A stretch of 64,000 nucleotides of DNA from Pteria penguin (taxonomy: Eukaryota > Mollusca > Bivalvia > Pterioida > Pteriidae): positions 63,174,306 through 63,238,305 of the forward strand of contig CM068583.1 in the NCBI GenBank assembly GCA_035048485.1. Reading direction: 5' to 3'. The notes beneath the pieces were generated by a model, which searched no databases, was not told the DNA's origin, and saw only the letters and a program-made list of their open reading frames with translations. The translations under genes were made by a program, and so were the position numbers. This document shows, in pieces, positions 30,863-45,800 of this stretch. Position 1 is the stretch's first letter. Each line of letters starts with the position of its first letter.

Positions 30863-33800
30863 GTAAGAGGATATATAGTCTGTAATTGCGTAACGTTTAG
30901 TTACCTTTGTATGTGCTTTTCGTGCCTATAATTGACAAACCGAATTCGGTACGGCACTTGTAGTGCAATCAAATATTTTTGTAATGTATATTCGTAATTA
31001 TTCGTTTTTGTTTGCAATATTCTAAATTTACGTATGTAATACCTGATTTGTGTTATTCACCCTTAATAACCCTATCTACCCATGTGATGTACAATACAAT
31101 ATATGTTTTAAAAGGTCATAATATATGCCATTACCTTATGGAAGTCTCATTTATACTATATTGTATTGAATAAGTGTTGTTATATCAGACATTGATACTT
31201 ATTTTGGAATAAATAAAAAAGAAATAAATATTTTCGACAAGGATTAATTTAATCAATTTGTTTTGTCTTTATATTTTCTGGGGTGGGGGAGGGTTTCCGA
31301 GTACATGTTTTCCTTGCTAATTAAAATGATATTTATACTAAAACTAGCACCCGATAACCAACAATACTGCAGCTTGTTTTGTTTCCAAATCATCTTAAGA
31401 AATTTGACAAAATATTATTTATTATAAAATGACTCACGTATGTACATAATACACTAAATAACAACGAGGCATACCATTATCAAGGTAAAAGCAATGCAAG
31501 TCAAAAGTCAAATAACTGAAATATTCATTAATATCAACAGTCTGAGTTATTCGGATAAATTCTTCCAGTAAAAATTAGCAACTACACAAAAACAATATGT
31601 GTGACTTATTGAATAGAAATCTGGAAACAATATAAGGTTAAGAAAAACCAGAAATTCCTGAAAAAGAATAATTTTTAAAAATGAATAGTAGTAAAGTAAA
31701 CTTTATTTACTATATTATTAATGATAGCCTTTTAAGTGGGACAAACACCGTTCTGTGTGATACGATTTACACTATGAAGTGTCCTATCATCACAATGTAG
31801 ACTTCCAAAATGCAAAGAATGGGTTGTCTTTCTCGTTTATATAATGAAACGTTTGAAATGGCTGTATATGTATTTAATCATGTTTTCTTACGACTGACAG
31901 TGTTCTCTTTTTCATTTTTGCTTATATTTTACTCAGTGTTTCATTTGTTCATATTTAGGTGTTCATTAGTGTACTCTATAGCCATTGTTAATGTCTTATA
32001 ATTCAATTACGGTAGTCTGATGACGTCATAAGAATTACCTTGAGGTTTTGCAACTATACACCCATATCTGTTCAGATTTTACACACACACAGTTAATACA
32101 ATTACAATCATTATATAAATTTTGATTGGTTCCCTCATTTTCCTTGGAGTCTATGATTGCCTATTATCCACAATATTATTTTTAAAAATCAAAGGGCAAT
32201 CAAATTTTAATAATCATATAATTAAAAGTTTTGGCATAAATTCAAGCTAAAGACTTAAACTCGAGGAATGAATTAAGGAAAATGTTGCAAGCATAACAAG
32301 AATAATTTAAATCCATATCAAGGAGATATTTATTCCTGAGGCACTGTGTAGCTCCTCTATAGGCAAAGCACGGATATGTTGAAAAACTGCCTAAATTCTA
32401 ATATTAACTTATCAAGAATGTCAATTAATACGCCTTGATATATTTGTTGTTCCTCCCGAGTATTTGGTCTCAATTTAATTGGCATTCCCATTTGTGTGAA
32501 TATAACATTGTCATTTGTCGCTTTTCATTAGATAATTTTGTGTTATATATCCAATTTTTTAACTTCTCTCTTAAAAAATGAAATATGTCAATGCATGGGG
32601 TGCTTTACAGCATTTGTGGTGACAAATATGAAGTGCATTATTTATCAATTCTATTTTCGATTTATAATAAAGCCATTGAGTATCTTTTCATCTATTTACT
32701 CAAACAAATAAATATTAATAAATGTTTTAATTCTATAGTTAGCTTTTCGGAAATTTTTGAAAGAGAAAACTGGAGACATATGACAAAGCTGTATGACAAA
32801 ATCATCAAGGGCATAAAACATGAAAATAGTAGAATATACACGTAAGAAAGACATTACAAAAATATTCGATTGTGCTGCAGTTACGATTCCGACTAAGGAC
32901 GGTCAAATGAAGTAACAAACGTCATTCAATTGGTGTGGTTAACCAATTTCCAATAAAAAGACCTATAACCTGTTAACTACACCAAAATCACTCAAAACAG
33001 AAATCAAAACTTTGAACTTTGAGGTGTGAATGATACATGTTGTTATTAAAAAAATCACATATCTCAATATATGTATGTATGTTAAAATTTATAATATTGT
33101 GACAGTATCAGTATATAGAATATGTTCGATAATAAGACATCGTGTACCAAATTATCAGTATAATATATAAAACCAATGGTGTACTTAACTATCAATATAA
33201 TATATAATAATCAAACTATCTATCTAATATATGGTAAACAAAGGTGTACCATATTATCAATCTAACGAATGACAGCAAATGGTGAATCAGACAATCCATC
33301 TATGATATTATATGATAACCAATGGTGTATTAAACTATCAATATGGTGTATAATAATCGATGGAGTACCAAACTTTCAATTTATTACATGATAACCAATG
33401 ATGTATCAAATTATCAATATAATATGTAAAACATATGCCGTATATTTACTTACTTTAGTAAATTCATTTACGTGTTGATCAGAAAACACGATAATGTAAC
33501 AGCTAATTATTTATAATTGTAAAGAGAAATGATGTTAAAATGGTCATGGAGATGGCTACTGTTATTATTTGATTGTCTGCTTGAGGTAAAGAAAAATAGG
33601 CGATATCGTTATAGGATTCCTGCCCACAGACATTACTTACAAACATCATTAATTTACTGCTACCTTTATCCTATCTCATATGAATTAAATTTAATAGAGT
33701 TATTCAATGATAGATTTTAATCATATACATGTGTATTTTAAATTATAACATTTATTTTGGAAAATCAAACATTTATTCTTGAGTCAAAATTAAGTTAATT

Positions 33801-36800
33801 AAGAGTTTCCGATGTCTGAATTAAATTAATAAGTTTCTTGTGAGCTTGTGAACAGGAATATTGATCGGGCGTGGGAGGATAGCCTGTTTTTTATCATTTG
33901 CACAGTCTGTGTAGCTTGTCTATCCCTTTAATAGTAGCAAGTCAAACACATGAAACCTATTAAACGTAATTGATAGTTACAATTAAAAATAGTTACATGA
34001 AACAGATTCGGAATTGCATGTTGTATGTGACTAGAATATTGTGTTTACTTTATTTTTTATTAAATGTTGATTTTGCCAGATTGGAATTTTTGTCATAAAA
34101 ATAGTGTTAAAATATTGTGTAACGTTTGCTTCTCTAAATAGATTCGGTGATCTCATGTCCATTACAAGGTAATAAATATTCATCAGGAACTTTTTTCATA
34201 CAAACGGATCAAATCCTACGGGCAATGCCAGCCTGTGGAATCGAGATACATTAGTCTTTCTTCGTTTTCATAAGAGAAAGTAGAATATATTAAATTTATT
34301 TGACATGTTTGGCTGAAGCAGTAATAATGATATACATACGTATTTCTTACGCAGAATAGTGTACACGCCAATATTTTTCAGCATTGCTTCTCCTGTGATA
34401 TAGGAGACAGCGAGATGAAATTATCTGAATCAATACTTGTAGGCGACAAGCACTGTACTGTGTCAGAGAGGGATTGATGTACAAGTCCGTAAATCCTAAC
34501 ATACAATGTAAATGGATTAAATAGCTCTAATACCACTTCATTATAGTTGATATAAGCTGCTGACAGACAGTTGATATCTGTCAATCATGTCCATTTGCAT
34601 GTTTGTTTATTCTATATTTGTCGTTTCAATCCATGCGATAATCTGCGTGTTTTGTTTTTTATCTTTTTCGTCATAATTCTACAATAAGTTTGATTTACAT
34701 GTTATTGTATTCTGATTATGTATCATGAACATGAAATACTTCGGAAATTCGCTTTATATTTTCACATACATAACTATATTTCACATTGAATGTATTACCT
34801 TTTGAGTAAACGAATTTAAAACAAACCATCTGTAAGACTTCAGTGTTAGAAATGGGCATATTTATGGTGGCTTAAACCCAAATTTTCCTGTTATTTCCAT
34901 ATGAGAAAAATGGCTACTAATATAGATCCTTTTAAAGACATTCGTGACCGACATCTCTAACCAAATAATCGACGGACAGATACTTCGATCACGTGGCCTG
35001 TCTTTTGTCATGTCCATGGTTTTCCACCGTTGTACACTACTGTGACTGCTGCCACATATAACCAGTTGACTTTGCACTCATTTACCCTTATCAAAATAGT
35101 GAATATTACTATATTGTTATTTTAAATCATTTAAAAACTATGTTTCAGAAAATTTGAAGTTTCTACATTTAATTTTTCGACACGTAGCTTAATTCAATCC
35201 AAGTGTTTGTCTCTCATACACTGGTGCGTCTACAATTTAAATCATACCTCTGTTCTTCAGATACATGTGGATTTTTCTCACTGTAATGTCTTCTATATTT
35301 GATAAATAATATTCATATACAATTGAATGGTAAAATTTATTAACAAATTACTGGGGTTCCTATGGGCACCACGATCCCCTTATAGCAGATTTATTTTTAT
35401 ATCGTTATAAATTTTGCAAATCTTATTCAAACATTTTATCTTAATTCAGAAATTTGACGTGTCAACAGTTATATCCCGCGGAATTTCTTATCCCAATCTC
35501 TACGTTGATCTGGTGTACAAAATAACCGGGGTCAAAGTTTTCGATCATTTCTCCCAGTCGGGTTCTAAAAGAAGTAAACGTGTTCTAATCAACAGTATGG
35601 CCCCGAGATCATCGCAAAATCATTTGGTCTTGGTTTGACCCCTTTACAACATTATATAAACTTTTACTTGAGCGTTGAAATGATAGGGTGGGGGGACTCT
35701 ATGACGGGCCTTATCAAATTTTTTTAGAGAAGACAAAATCCTGAGCTTCGTCCTCTCTGACTGTCACTCGGGACTCCTGCGCATCAAGGTTCTTAGCTGG
35801 CTTCCAGACGGACAGAATACAGTTAACTTATATCGTTTAAAATATATTTGATACACCCTGCATCCGGTGTTTCTTGTGTTATTATTCCACCCTAAGTAAC
35901 CATAACAAATGAGTGACGTTTGTGAGTTTGATTGGCCCTCCTAACTGCAGTACAATCGAAAAATTTTGTAATGATTTCCGTGTTTGACTATTATCATGTT
36001 TTAAGTGCATTGTGTTTTGTGTCATACAGTTGATCAGATGTCTCATGCCTTCTTTAGAGTATTATTCAATAAAACGTTTCGTGTTAGAATTTTTATTACC
36101 TCTCGTCTTGAGAAACCTGTAGATCCTTGTTTTATATATGGAGGATTATTTATAAATTTTTTAATGTGTGTCCTTTAATTTGCGTTGAGTTGAAAGGTGG
36201 GCTTCCGTAAAGCGGTTAATCACACCAGTTGAGTGACGTTCGTCACTTTATTTGACATTCTAACCCAGAATGGTAAATGTAATTCAATCAAATATTTTTG
36301 TGATGCCGTTATCTGTGTTTATTAGACTATAATAATGTTTTATGTACATGTCCTTGGTAATTTGTGTCATACAGCTTGGTCAGATTTCTCCCTCTGTCTT
36401 CTCTTCTAGGTCCCCTAATTCAAATAAATAGATTTCTACACAAATTCATTATTACGTTTATCATACAAATCAATTTATTTTTCAGCACCTAGTGGAATAT
36501 CATCAGCATCAAAGGTTAGTGTCATGCCAAATGTGGTTTACCTTTTATTTCGAAATATAGATGAAATTTCGTGTAAAGCTAAAATTTAAACAGTTAAAAT
36601 GAAAACGATTTAAAATATTATTTCCTTCTGCATGTACTTCATACTACCATAATCCTTCAAACGTTAATATGGAATAATACTTCCAGGTGGCCGACACTGA
36701 AACGGATCTTGAGAAACTGGCTCGACTGACCGGTGAGTAATTAAAAGAAAAATTAAACTATAATTATTGCATTCTATAGGATCTATATGTAAGATAAGAA

Positions 36801-39800
36801 TATATTTACGGACTATTATATAAACATATGGCAGGGGATGCTTACTCATCCATGGCACCTGATCCCACCACTGTTTTAACAGGGGTCCGTGATTGCTTGT
36901 ATATATATATGTATTGTCATGTTGTTTGGTCTCGGATCAGTATTTTAGATTTTTACTTATCCTATCTATTGCAGCAAATAAGATGAGGAATGTTGCAATC
37001 CAAAACGAAAAACAATTTTCATACAGTAATATCAATGGAAAAGAAAACAGTGTGACGCAAACGGAAGACAAAGGTAATCCGCACAGTATCCTTGTAAAGA
37101 AGTAGGGGAATAGTAAACGGTTTCTAATCATTGTCCTATTTATACTTTGATTAAAGTACCTTTTTTATCTCATTTGCATTTCTTTGTATATAACAATAAA
37201 TCCAGCATCATCATGAATGCTCCACATGATTTATCCTGATTATTTCAAATTACTTTTCATATCTAGTAAGGTCATATGTATTATATTTTATATTTATTCC
37301 AGATTTGATATTCAAACGAAATACAACCCTGCTACTAATGCAAACTATAGATCATAATTCCGTTATTGCGGCTACTTGAATGTTTATACATGTGATATAC
37401 TGAGGAAGTTCTACGGTCGCTATGGGGATCTTGTACGAAAATATGATGTGCCTCTTTCTAGAATGATTGATAATATTCTGGAATGTGACTAAATGACCTG
37501 TTCAGCGAACACCAAATATGACTTTGTATACCAGTTTTGTACTTTCGTATGTACAATTAGGAAACCTAAACTCTTGATTTTGGCATGTTTCTTAAGAATT
37601 GCTGTGACGGGTGATGCATACAAACAGGAGACGCTTACTCTCCCCGGGCACCTGGTCTCACCTCGGAATTTTTCAGTATTTCGGGGTTCACAACAGTTTC
37701 TTTTTGAAACTTACACGATTTTGTATCTGTCCTTGGACTTTGAGATTGATTAACGGTTTGGTACTTCTTCGATATTGATTGTATTTCTCACATTATAATT
37801 TTCTTATAAATATCGTGATAAAACCATACTGTATTTCAACGATTAGAACTGGCATTGCTTAAACCCCATAAAACAAATATTCAAAGCATATAATTTTGAG
37901 AAAATTAAATACCTGTAGTGCAAAACAATATACTATGTCTAAACACCAGTTTAGCACAGTAACATTATTCAATCGCTTTCCTAGATGTAATGATATATAA
38001 CGCTTTTTATACATAAATATAGAACGTTACGAAATAACATGAACGCCAGAGGGAGTTACCGACTCACTGAATTCATTCCTTAAAAGGTTTATTGCTGCAC
38101 ATCTTTCTTTTCCCAAGAGTCTACAGTGCTCATTCTGACTGGCAGAAAATATATTTATTAGTCTTGATGCGTAACAAGTTTGATGAAAGATAATATCTGG
38201 CGCCACTTGCTGAGTGCTACTTATTCAAATTAAATACATATAAAATGTCATGATTGTTCGTGCGTTTTCATACTACATATCAAGGTTTAATTTTCATCAT
38301 TAGATATGTACTTTTCTTATCTGATATGAATGGCACGTAGAGGTCTTGCAAGCTACATTCCATTCGTAGCTCCACCTTAATACTTAAGAAATTAAGTATT
38401 CGCTACACACAACAGATACTGTTTTCGCCCATGGGTTTGTGTTTTGTTTTACACTAAGACTTTTCTCATATAACAAAGTAATATGATGCATTTGATTCAA
38501 CCCAACCAAAGGCAATAATGGACCATGTTCGTATCAGCGTGTATGGCGAAACGCCACCCAGCATTTTACAGTGTCATATACATACAGTAAACCACAGATC
38601 CGCCCCTCGAATTCGAAGTTCTTAATAAGACGGAGGCAGATTTATTAGTAACAATTCACGAACAAAATAATATGTTAAATCAGAATCTAAATTCTGCAAG
38701 TTTTACTGTAGTTCTTAATCTGCAGATACCACGTTCACACTCCACCACACGTTCACACTCCACCACACGTTCACACTCCACCACACGTTCATACTCCACC
38801 ACACGTTCACACTCCACCACACGTTCACACTCCACCACATGTCCACACTCCACCACACGTTCACACTCCACCACATGTTCTCTCGTCACTTGTATTTGGT
38901 GCCTCTCAGCACATTCGTTTCTCAAACTCAAAACTTGCTCCACATATAATGATTTTATATTTACAAAACTTTACTTTAAGAAGAATATCAACCTTTCATC
39001 ATTTTTCCAAAATTGTACGATCATTTTGATAATTAAAATGGCTATAAATAATTCCTACTATTGTCACAACCTGATTATGAACTCAAACTCTTGGAACTTT
39101 TTATACAGCCTCTTGCAGTGGCCTTGAAAGGATGAATATAGACAAAAAGTAAGGCGTCCTACATTTTGAAGCAGAATTTATGGTGACTGTGAAAACCATA
39201 TCTGCAAATGTTTATCGAAATATATCATGTATGCTGCCTCTTCATCATACCGCCGTAAGACGTTACCTTAACCATATCATAATGAAATACGAGATGTATG
39301 TGTTTACTGTGCTATATATTTTCGTGGTTGTGTTTGTGAAATGAATGAGTCAGATCACTTTTCATGTTTTTCACGACCATCGAATACTTTCTTTTTTCCT
39401 ATTTGTCAGTTAAAGTTTGACATAAGGGGCCATATAAGAGTTTTTTAAACAGAAAATAGAGGACATTTAAAAACGCTGAATTTTTATGGTAGATTTTGGC
39501 AAAGGTCTCTCCCTCGACGTGACATGGACCTAGCTGTTGTATACGATTAATCCATAGACGTAACATCCTTCTCTGGTCAGCACTTCTTACATATTTTGTG
39601 CTTACGACTTTGAAAACGTTAATTTGTGTTTTAACTCAAACTTTCACCTCCACAATACCGCAAACATTCAGGACAACTTTCCTTAGGCTTAAGCAATGCT
39701 ATGCTTCCAATCCATAGCTTTCTAAACATTAAAAAGTGATGAAATGAACATAAGAATTTTCTTTACAATGTACTGTATCTTTTGTTTAAAATCCAATGTT

Positions 39801-42800
39801 AGAACGATAAAAGTTTACTTTTGACATGCAAAATAATGAAACAGAGTTGCATTTTAATGAAAAACATAATATTACATATATTTTTTTTTTCTTTTTCCGT
39901 GGAAATTACATTCTAGTGATTTAAATTTCAGTATTTGATTCACAAAATGGTAAACTTGTTTCCGACATCAAACACAAGTCTGAACAAGATTCATCATCGG
40001 GACAACCGCATGAATCAACAAAGGTTGACATACCTTCCTTAGGAATTCATGAAACTATGTCATCTGATGTCAACGAAGAACTGCCTAGACCAGAAGAGGT
40101 ATGTAATTTAATTTTCAAATGATATTATAAGCGCACACAATTAGTCCTATAAGTACTTTATATATGTGCTACATTGTTGCATTACTGTGTACAATGTTTA
40201 TCAACTTAATATGATTTATTGATTACAAATTACCATACATCAAATTAAATTATTAGTTAATTCGATAAAACACAAAAGGCGAAATACTCAATAGGGCGTG
40301 TATTTTTAAACATGTAAAAAGGAGTGCGTTTATCTCTGAGGATACACACAAAAGACATATGTTGTACGTATATCAAACTTTGCGCGGAAACATATCATAT
40401 CCCATTATACTTTGATATTTGCGACTACTACAAGATAAATTGTATACGTGTATATTTTCTTCTACAGAATTTTCCATTATATTTTCTGGAAGCAAGTTTA
40501 CCAAATTGCTACTCTAATTAATTGTTATATTATGTTGCCTTGAAGAGGCCATCACAAATATCCGGAAGGCACGATGAGATACAGTTTGATAAATTGCGCT
40601 TTGTCTGTATTACAACCATTAATCGAAACTCCCACGTCAAATGCTAAAGACATGTCGTGTTAGGATTTTTGCCGGATGAGGGGCGATGTGCTTACCGAAC
40701 TTATGATACATAAAATCGACAGTTGAATGTCTACTGGCACTATATTCAACTGCGTCTTTCATGCGTTGACTGCATAATAGCATATAGCAAAACACAGAAA
40801 TATCCAAATGAATTATGACTCAGCTATTTTGTTGCAGAATCGCGTTCCTAAAAGAGAAAATTATCTTTTATGTGATAAAATAATTCAATTTATTCCAATG
40901 AATTCGTCGGGAAGCAACAATATTTTTTTAAGTCTATTCTGTGATTTCGTTCCCCAAAGGATATAAATGCAAGTTTAGACTAGTGTTGTGTGTCATTGCT
41001 TGATAGCACACTATTTTCCTTTTCTTTAATCGTTTGAATTTTTTAATTTCTAATATTGAAAACAAGAACTATCCTCGATAGTGTTTTACGAGAACTCTAT
41101 GCGGGTGTGTGGGATTTATCTATAAAAGCTACTTCATGTTTATTATGTCATTACGATTTCCAGCGAAATGTTGGCTGTAATAACACAGTTTATTTATTTA
41201 ATTATTTATTTATTTATTTATTTATGTATTCATTTATTTATTCATTTATTTATGTGTGTATGCCATGTAGTGCGTGAAACGCTTTTGTGTTTAATGTATA
41301 TTGCTGGCAATTTCATATTCGAAATAGATTAATCTTTGACACATAAGGAAATTGACCGTCAAACAAGGTCACTGAATGCTGTATGTTCGCTCTCTATAAA
41401 ATCATTATACTATTGATAGTTATCATATATATGGAGTTAGAAAAGTTTAATGAAAGTGAACGTGTCTGTATTTTGCATATTCTGAAAAAGGTTTCATGAA
41501 TGAAAAAGCATATTGTAGGGATGGTCCTATTCACAACCAAAGCCTACAAACTTCCTGAGAGTAAGGATAACTCTTTACGAAGCTGGTGCACACAAATTTC
41601 ATTACAGTTAAGATAGTCCTAACGAAAACTGAGGTGTATAAACCCTCCTACAAGTAGGATGGTTCTATACAAAATTGTACTCTATAACCTTCCTAGCAGT
41701 AACGATGGACCTAAACAAATGCAAAGCGGATGCCCACAAACTCTTTACAGAATATACACACAATTAATATCCACACACCTCATAAGAGTAAGAATGGTCT
41801 TTCACACAACTAACGCCCACAAGTCTTATCCGAGAAAGGAAAGCCCTATAATGATACCCACAATCTTCAATACCGTAAGAATGGTCTTACACAGAGCAGA
41901 TGCCCACACACATCTTAATAATTAAGATATCCTTATACACACCTACGAAGCCGTTTTGTGCCATTTTAAAGAAGAAAACTATTTTATCTTGTTCGAACGA
42001 GAAACTTTCCCGTTCGAACGAAAAAAGATCTCGTTCAAACGAGAAAAGATCTCGTTCGAACGAGAAAGTTATCTAGTTCGAACGAGAAAGTTTTTCGTTA
42101 TAACGAGAAATTATCTCGTTCGAACGAAAGTTATCTATTTTGCTCTTGCAGAATTCTATTTTCCTTTTGCAGATTTTAGATTACACAGATGCCTTCCATT
42201 TCACGCCTTCTGTTGTCGCTGAATACCTAGTTCAAAGCGGAGAGTTCAGAGAATTCGATGAAGCCCTGACCGACCTTGTTAATTCTTCCCTTGTAAGTTT
42301 AAATGAATCGAACAATAATAATCAGTCTCGATCGACTAGTATTAGATTGTGTAGGTGTAGGGATAATGTTGACATCAAACAGTTCTACTGATGAAATACG
42401 AAATAATAACGTAGGGTTTTACTACGATCAATGATTGCTCAGTCAACCAACTGAGTATGTCATAGAAAACCTAGGTTGATATTATATCTGTTGTTAGAAG
42501 ATTGACACTTGTATTAACTACAGATATGGGGGCAAAGTATTGATGTATTCTTGTTTTTGATATCTTAATATTTGTATTTATATTTTTTCTTAGAGATCCT
42601 TCATGGTATTAAGTATGTCATTGCGTCTATTCTTGACACTAAAGATAATTAAATCTTACCCAACGGTGACATAAACCCAATATAGAATTTTCTGTAATTA
42701 TTCTCACCCTATCTATGCGATAGACACTACCATAATATCAGGTTTTATGGCCCGTGCTACTTCGGACGTATAATTGCTAAAATCCATTATATCAATTTTG

Positions 42801-45800
42801 TTACCATATACGACAGTTTGGATCTGATCATATACTACAATAATGAAACCTGGGTGATTTTATTCTAATCTGACACCAGTTTGGAAGAAGTACGATTTCT
42901 CATGAACTATGATCAATTTATCGATCTTTAACAGGAATGTTTATTTGTCTCAGGATTGCCGGATCTTATAACCTCATTATACACACTATTAGTTCGGAGT
43001 ATTCTACTTTGGTACGACATTTATCGTGAACCGACTAAGATTGTTTCACTCACCTTATTGTTGACAATAACTACTTTACATGCAGTATGATATATATCAT
43101 ATCAAAGCCCTTATACAAATACTGTGTATAGAATCTTTAATTTTTTAAATTCGATTTTCTTCTCCACTCCTAATATTCTATGTTAAAAATAAACATCAGG
43201 CTAGAGAGAATTACAGTGACATAATATCCGTTACTTATATACTAATACTAACATCATATTATTGCGTAATTGAAAGTATGTTAATGAAGCTTTCGAAAAG
43301 AATACTTACAATAATACTTATAATAATGATTTAAATTCCTGTTTTGTCTAAGAGTTCAAACCCAAAGTCATTTCTCGATTCTTATATTTTCCATGTCATA
43401 TGTTCATCATTCATTGGAATGCATCATACTATGTTAGATGTACCTTACACGCAAAAGTTTTCTTTCTGCATATCATATTGTTAATTATCATTCTTATTGT
43501 CGTTATAATTACTGAAATGTAGTCTGTTTTATTCCTATTTTTAAAGCATTTTTGTAGAGAAACAAATTAATTTTGATGGAGTAAATAGAGAAGCATATTC
43601 AAGTTTACATATGCGTTTATCAAAAAAATGTATTTTGGAAAGAAAATATTTTTGCTCCTCCTTTGTCAGGGGTAGCTTTTATATTTATTTGAGTCGGGCC
43701 ATCTACTTTCCTTTTTCTCATGGACTCTCCATTTTCACTGTTGTAAGTTGATTGATTGATTGATTATTGTTTTACGTCACTCCACGATTATTTTACCTAT
43801 ATGGTAACGGCATCTGCCTGATGCATTGCATACAAAGTTAGACCTTTGCAACGGACCCACCTGAAGCAGTGACGGATCTTTTACGTGCCACGTCTACGGT
43901 GGCACGGGACCTCGGTTTTTACTGTCTCATCTGAAAGACAGAACACCGGTGTGCCCAGGGCGGGAGTCGAACCCGAAACCTCTTGATCACGAACACCTTA
44001 TCCATTCGGCTACACCGGCTTTTCACTGTTGTAAGAGGTAACCCCTGAAATGTAGTTAAGTCTGGTCACTCCATATCTTCTCTGTTAGAAGAAGTAATCC
44101 TTGACATGCAATTAAGTCTGGTCACTCCATCTTTTTCTTTGGCAAGGGGTAGCCTTTAGAATTCAGTTAAGTGATTTTTCCCTTTGTAAGTGGATGAGCA
44201 ATGGTAAATGGTAAAGTGTTTTTCATGTACTGTACAAATTGTAAGATTTTTATCCGTCAGAGATAAAATTACAAAAGTGATCAGAAGCTAATAAGATTCC
44301 CGAGTTGTAGGATGATCTATCTAGCAGTATCCATGATGATCAACGTCTATGGTAATAAAGCAACTTCTTTGATGAAATATCATTTTATGCATAGCTTGCA
44401 GTGCTTTATCTTCTTTCTGATGTTTATTAATGTCAGTTTGACATAGTTACTCTTTCGGGTTTAGTTATCAGAATAATTATGTTATCCAAATGACTAGATG
44501 TGCGCGACAATATAATGAATATAGATGAAATGATGATAAAGTATTCATATAGTAATATGGAATGAAATATGAACATACCCAAAACTTTTTATAATTCCAC
44601 TCTTGTTTTATAGCAATTAAACACTAAACATTATCATTTTTATTCTTTTCTCAAAGTAAATACGACTCAATTTCATGATGAAAAAAAACGAAAACGAAAT
44701 TAATAACAAGGGAAAATATAACGAACGTTTTCTTTTTAGTTACGGTGAAAACGACATTTAAGGCAAAAAAAAAAAGAAACTATGAACACTATACAACATG
44801 AAACATGAAAACAGAGTAAGCTAAGGTGAAAATAAAGGTTTTCAGTAGGACAATATCCACATGTAACTGTTTCATCCATTTTGGTATGTAACTGCACCTC
44901 AGGAGTTACTGAAAAGGCTAAGCACACAAGATAGATATAGTGCATTCTTTGACAAGTACTACAGAATCATTTTTCATTTTCCTCCACATCACGGCGGAAA
45001 TTATTCTTTTCCGATAAATTTACTTTCTTCAAAATCTTAAACCACTACTTCCTTTCATTTACTGTTCCAAAACTGACACTATTCAAGCGATAATATATCG
45101 ATATCTGTATTTCCCAGCCGCAAAGGAGTCTACTTGCTTAATCCGTCCATATATGCTAAACAAGCTACTCTTGTCCGAAAATAGATCATTCAATTTTGCA
45201 AACTTGGTCGCTATGAATAACACGGCCTGTCGATTGTGAATTGCTTGAGCAGCGCGATTGACGTCACGGAATCGGATTTTTAGGAGTGTTCGTACGGAGG
45301 AAGGATATTGGATTCTGATGTTATGATAAATACTGACTGATTATGTTACTTAATGAGTCGTGATTTGAGACTGTAAGTTTCTTGCGTTCTTAATTTAGAA
45401 TCCTAAGTGTCCGTTTATCTAATACAAGAAAATTATCCAGATAAAGTCAATTATCTTGGTACAAATCCTAGTTTAACGTCAATGATACAGTTTAAGTGTC
45501 ACGTATGTGTAAAACACATTGTTTTCCACAGAATAATCATTCTGATCGGTCCGGAATGTTCCAAACAAATTATTTCTGTTCCATTGATGTGATGTGTTAT
45601 ACAAAGATATTTGACTTGTTAAAGACACTATATGATCAGTTTATTCCAGTTACATTTTTTATTAAACGTTTGTACGCTATAGAAAATTAATAATGCAATC
45701 ATCAAACACTGATAGTATTTGTTTTACATTTGTAAAATACGAAAGTAACTGGTGTCACATGACTATAGCACTAGCAACAATGTATCACACTGGACATTCA

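Noticed and set aside
38672..39127. RSHSTT repeat protein, plus strand
   Set aside because: It comes from an 18-bp minisatellite inside an intron of the host gene; no start context or conserved ends.
42386..42412. Hammerhead ribozyme (CTGATGA followed by GAAA)
   Set aside because: Only five bases separate the two boxes, so stem II cannot form; chance match.
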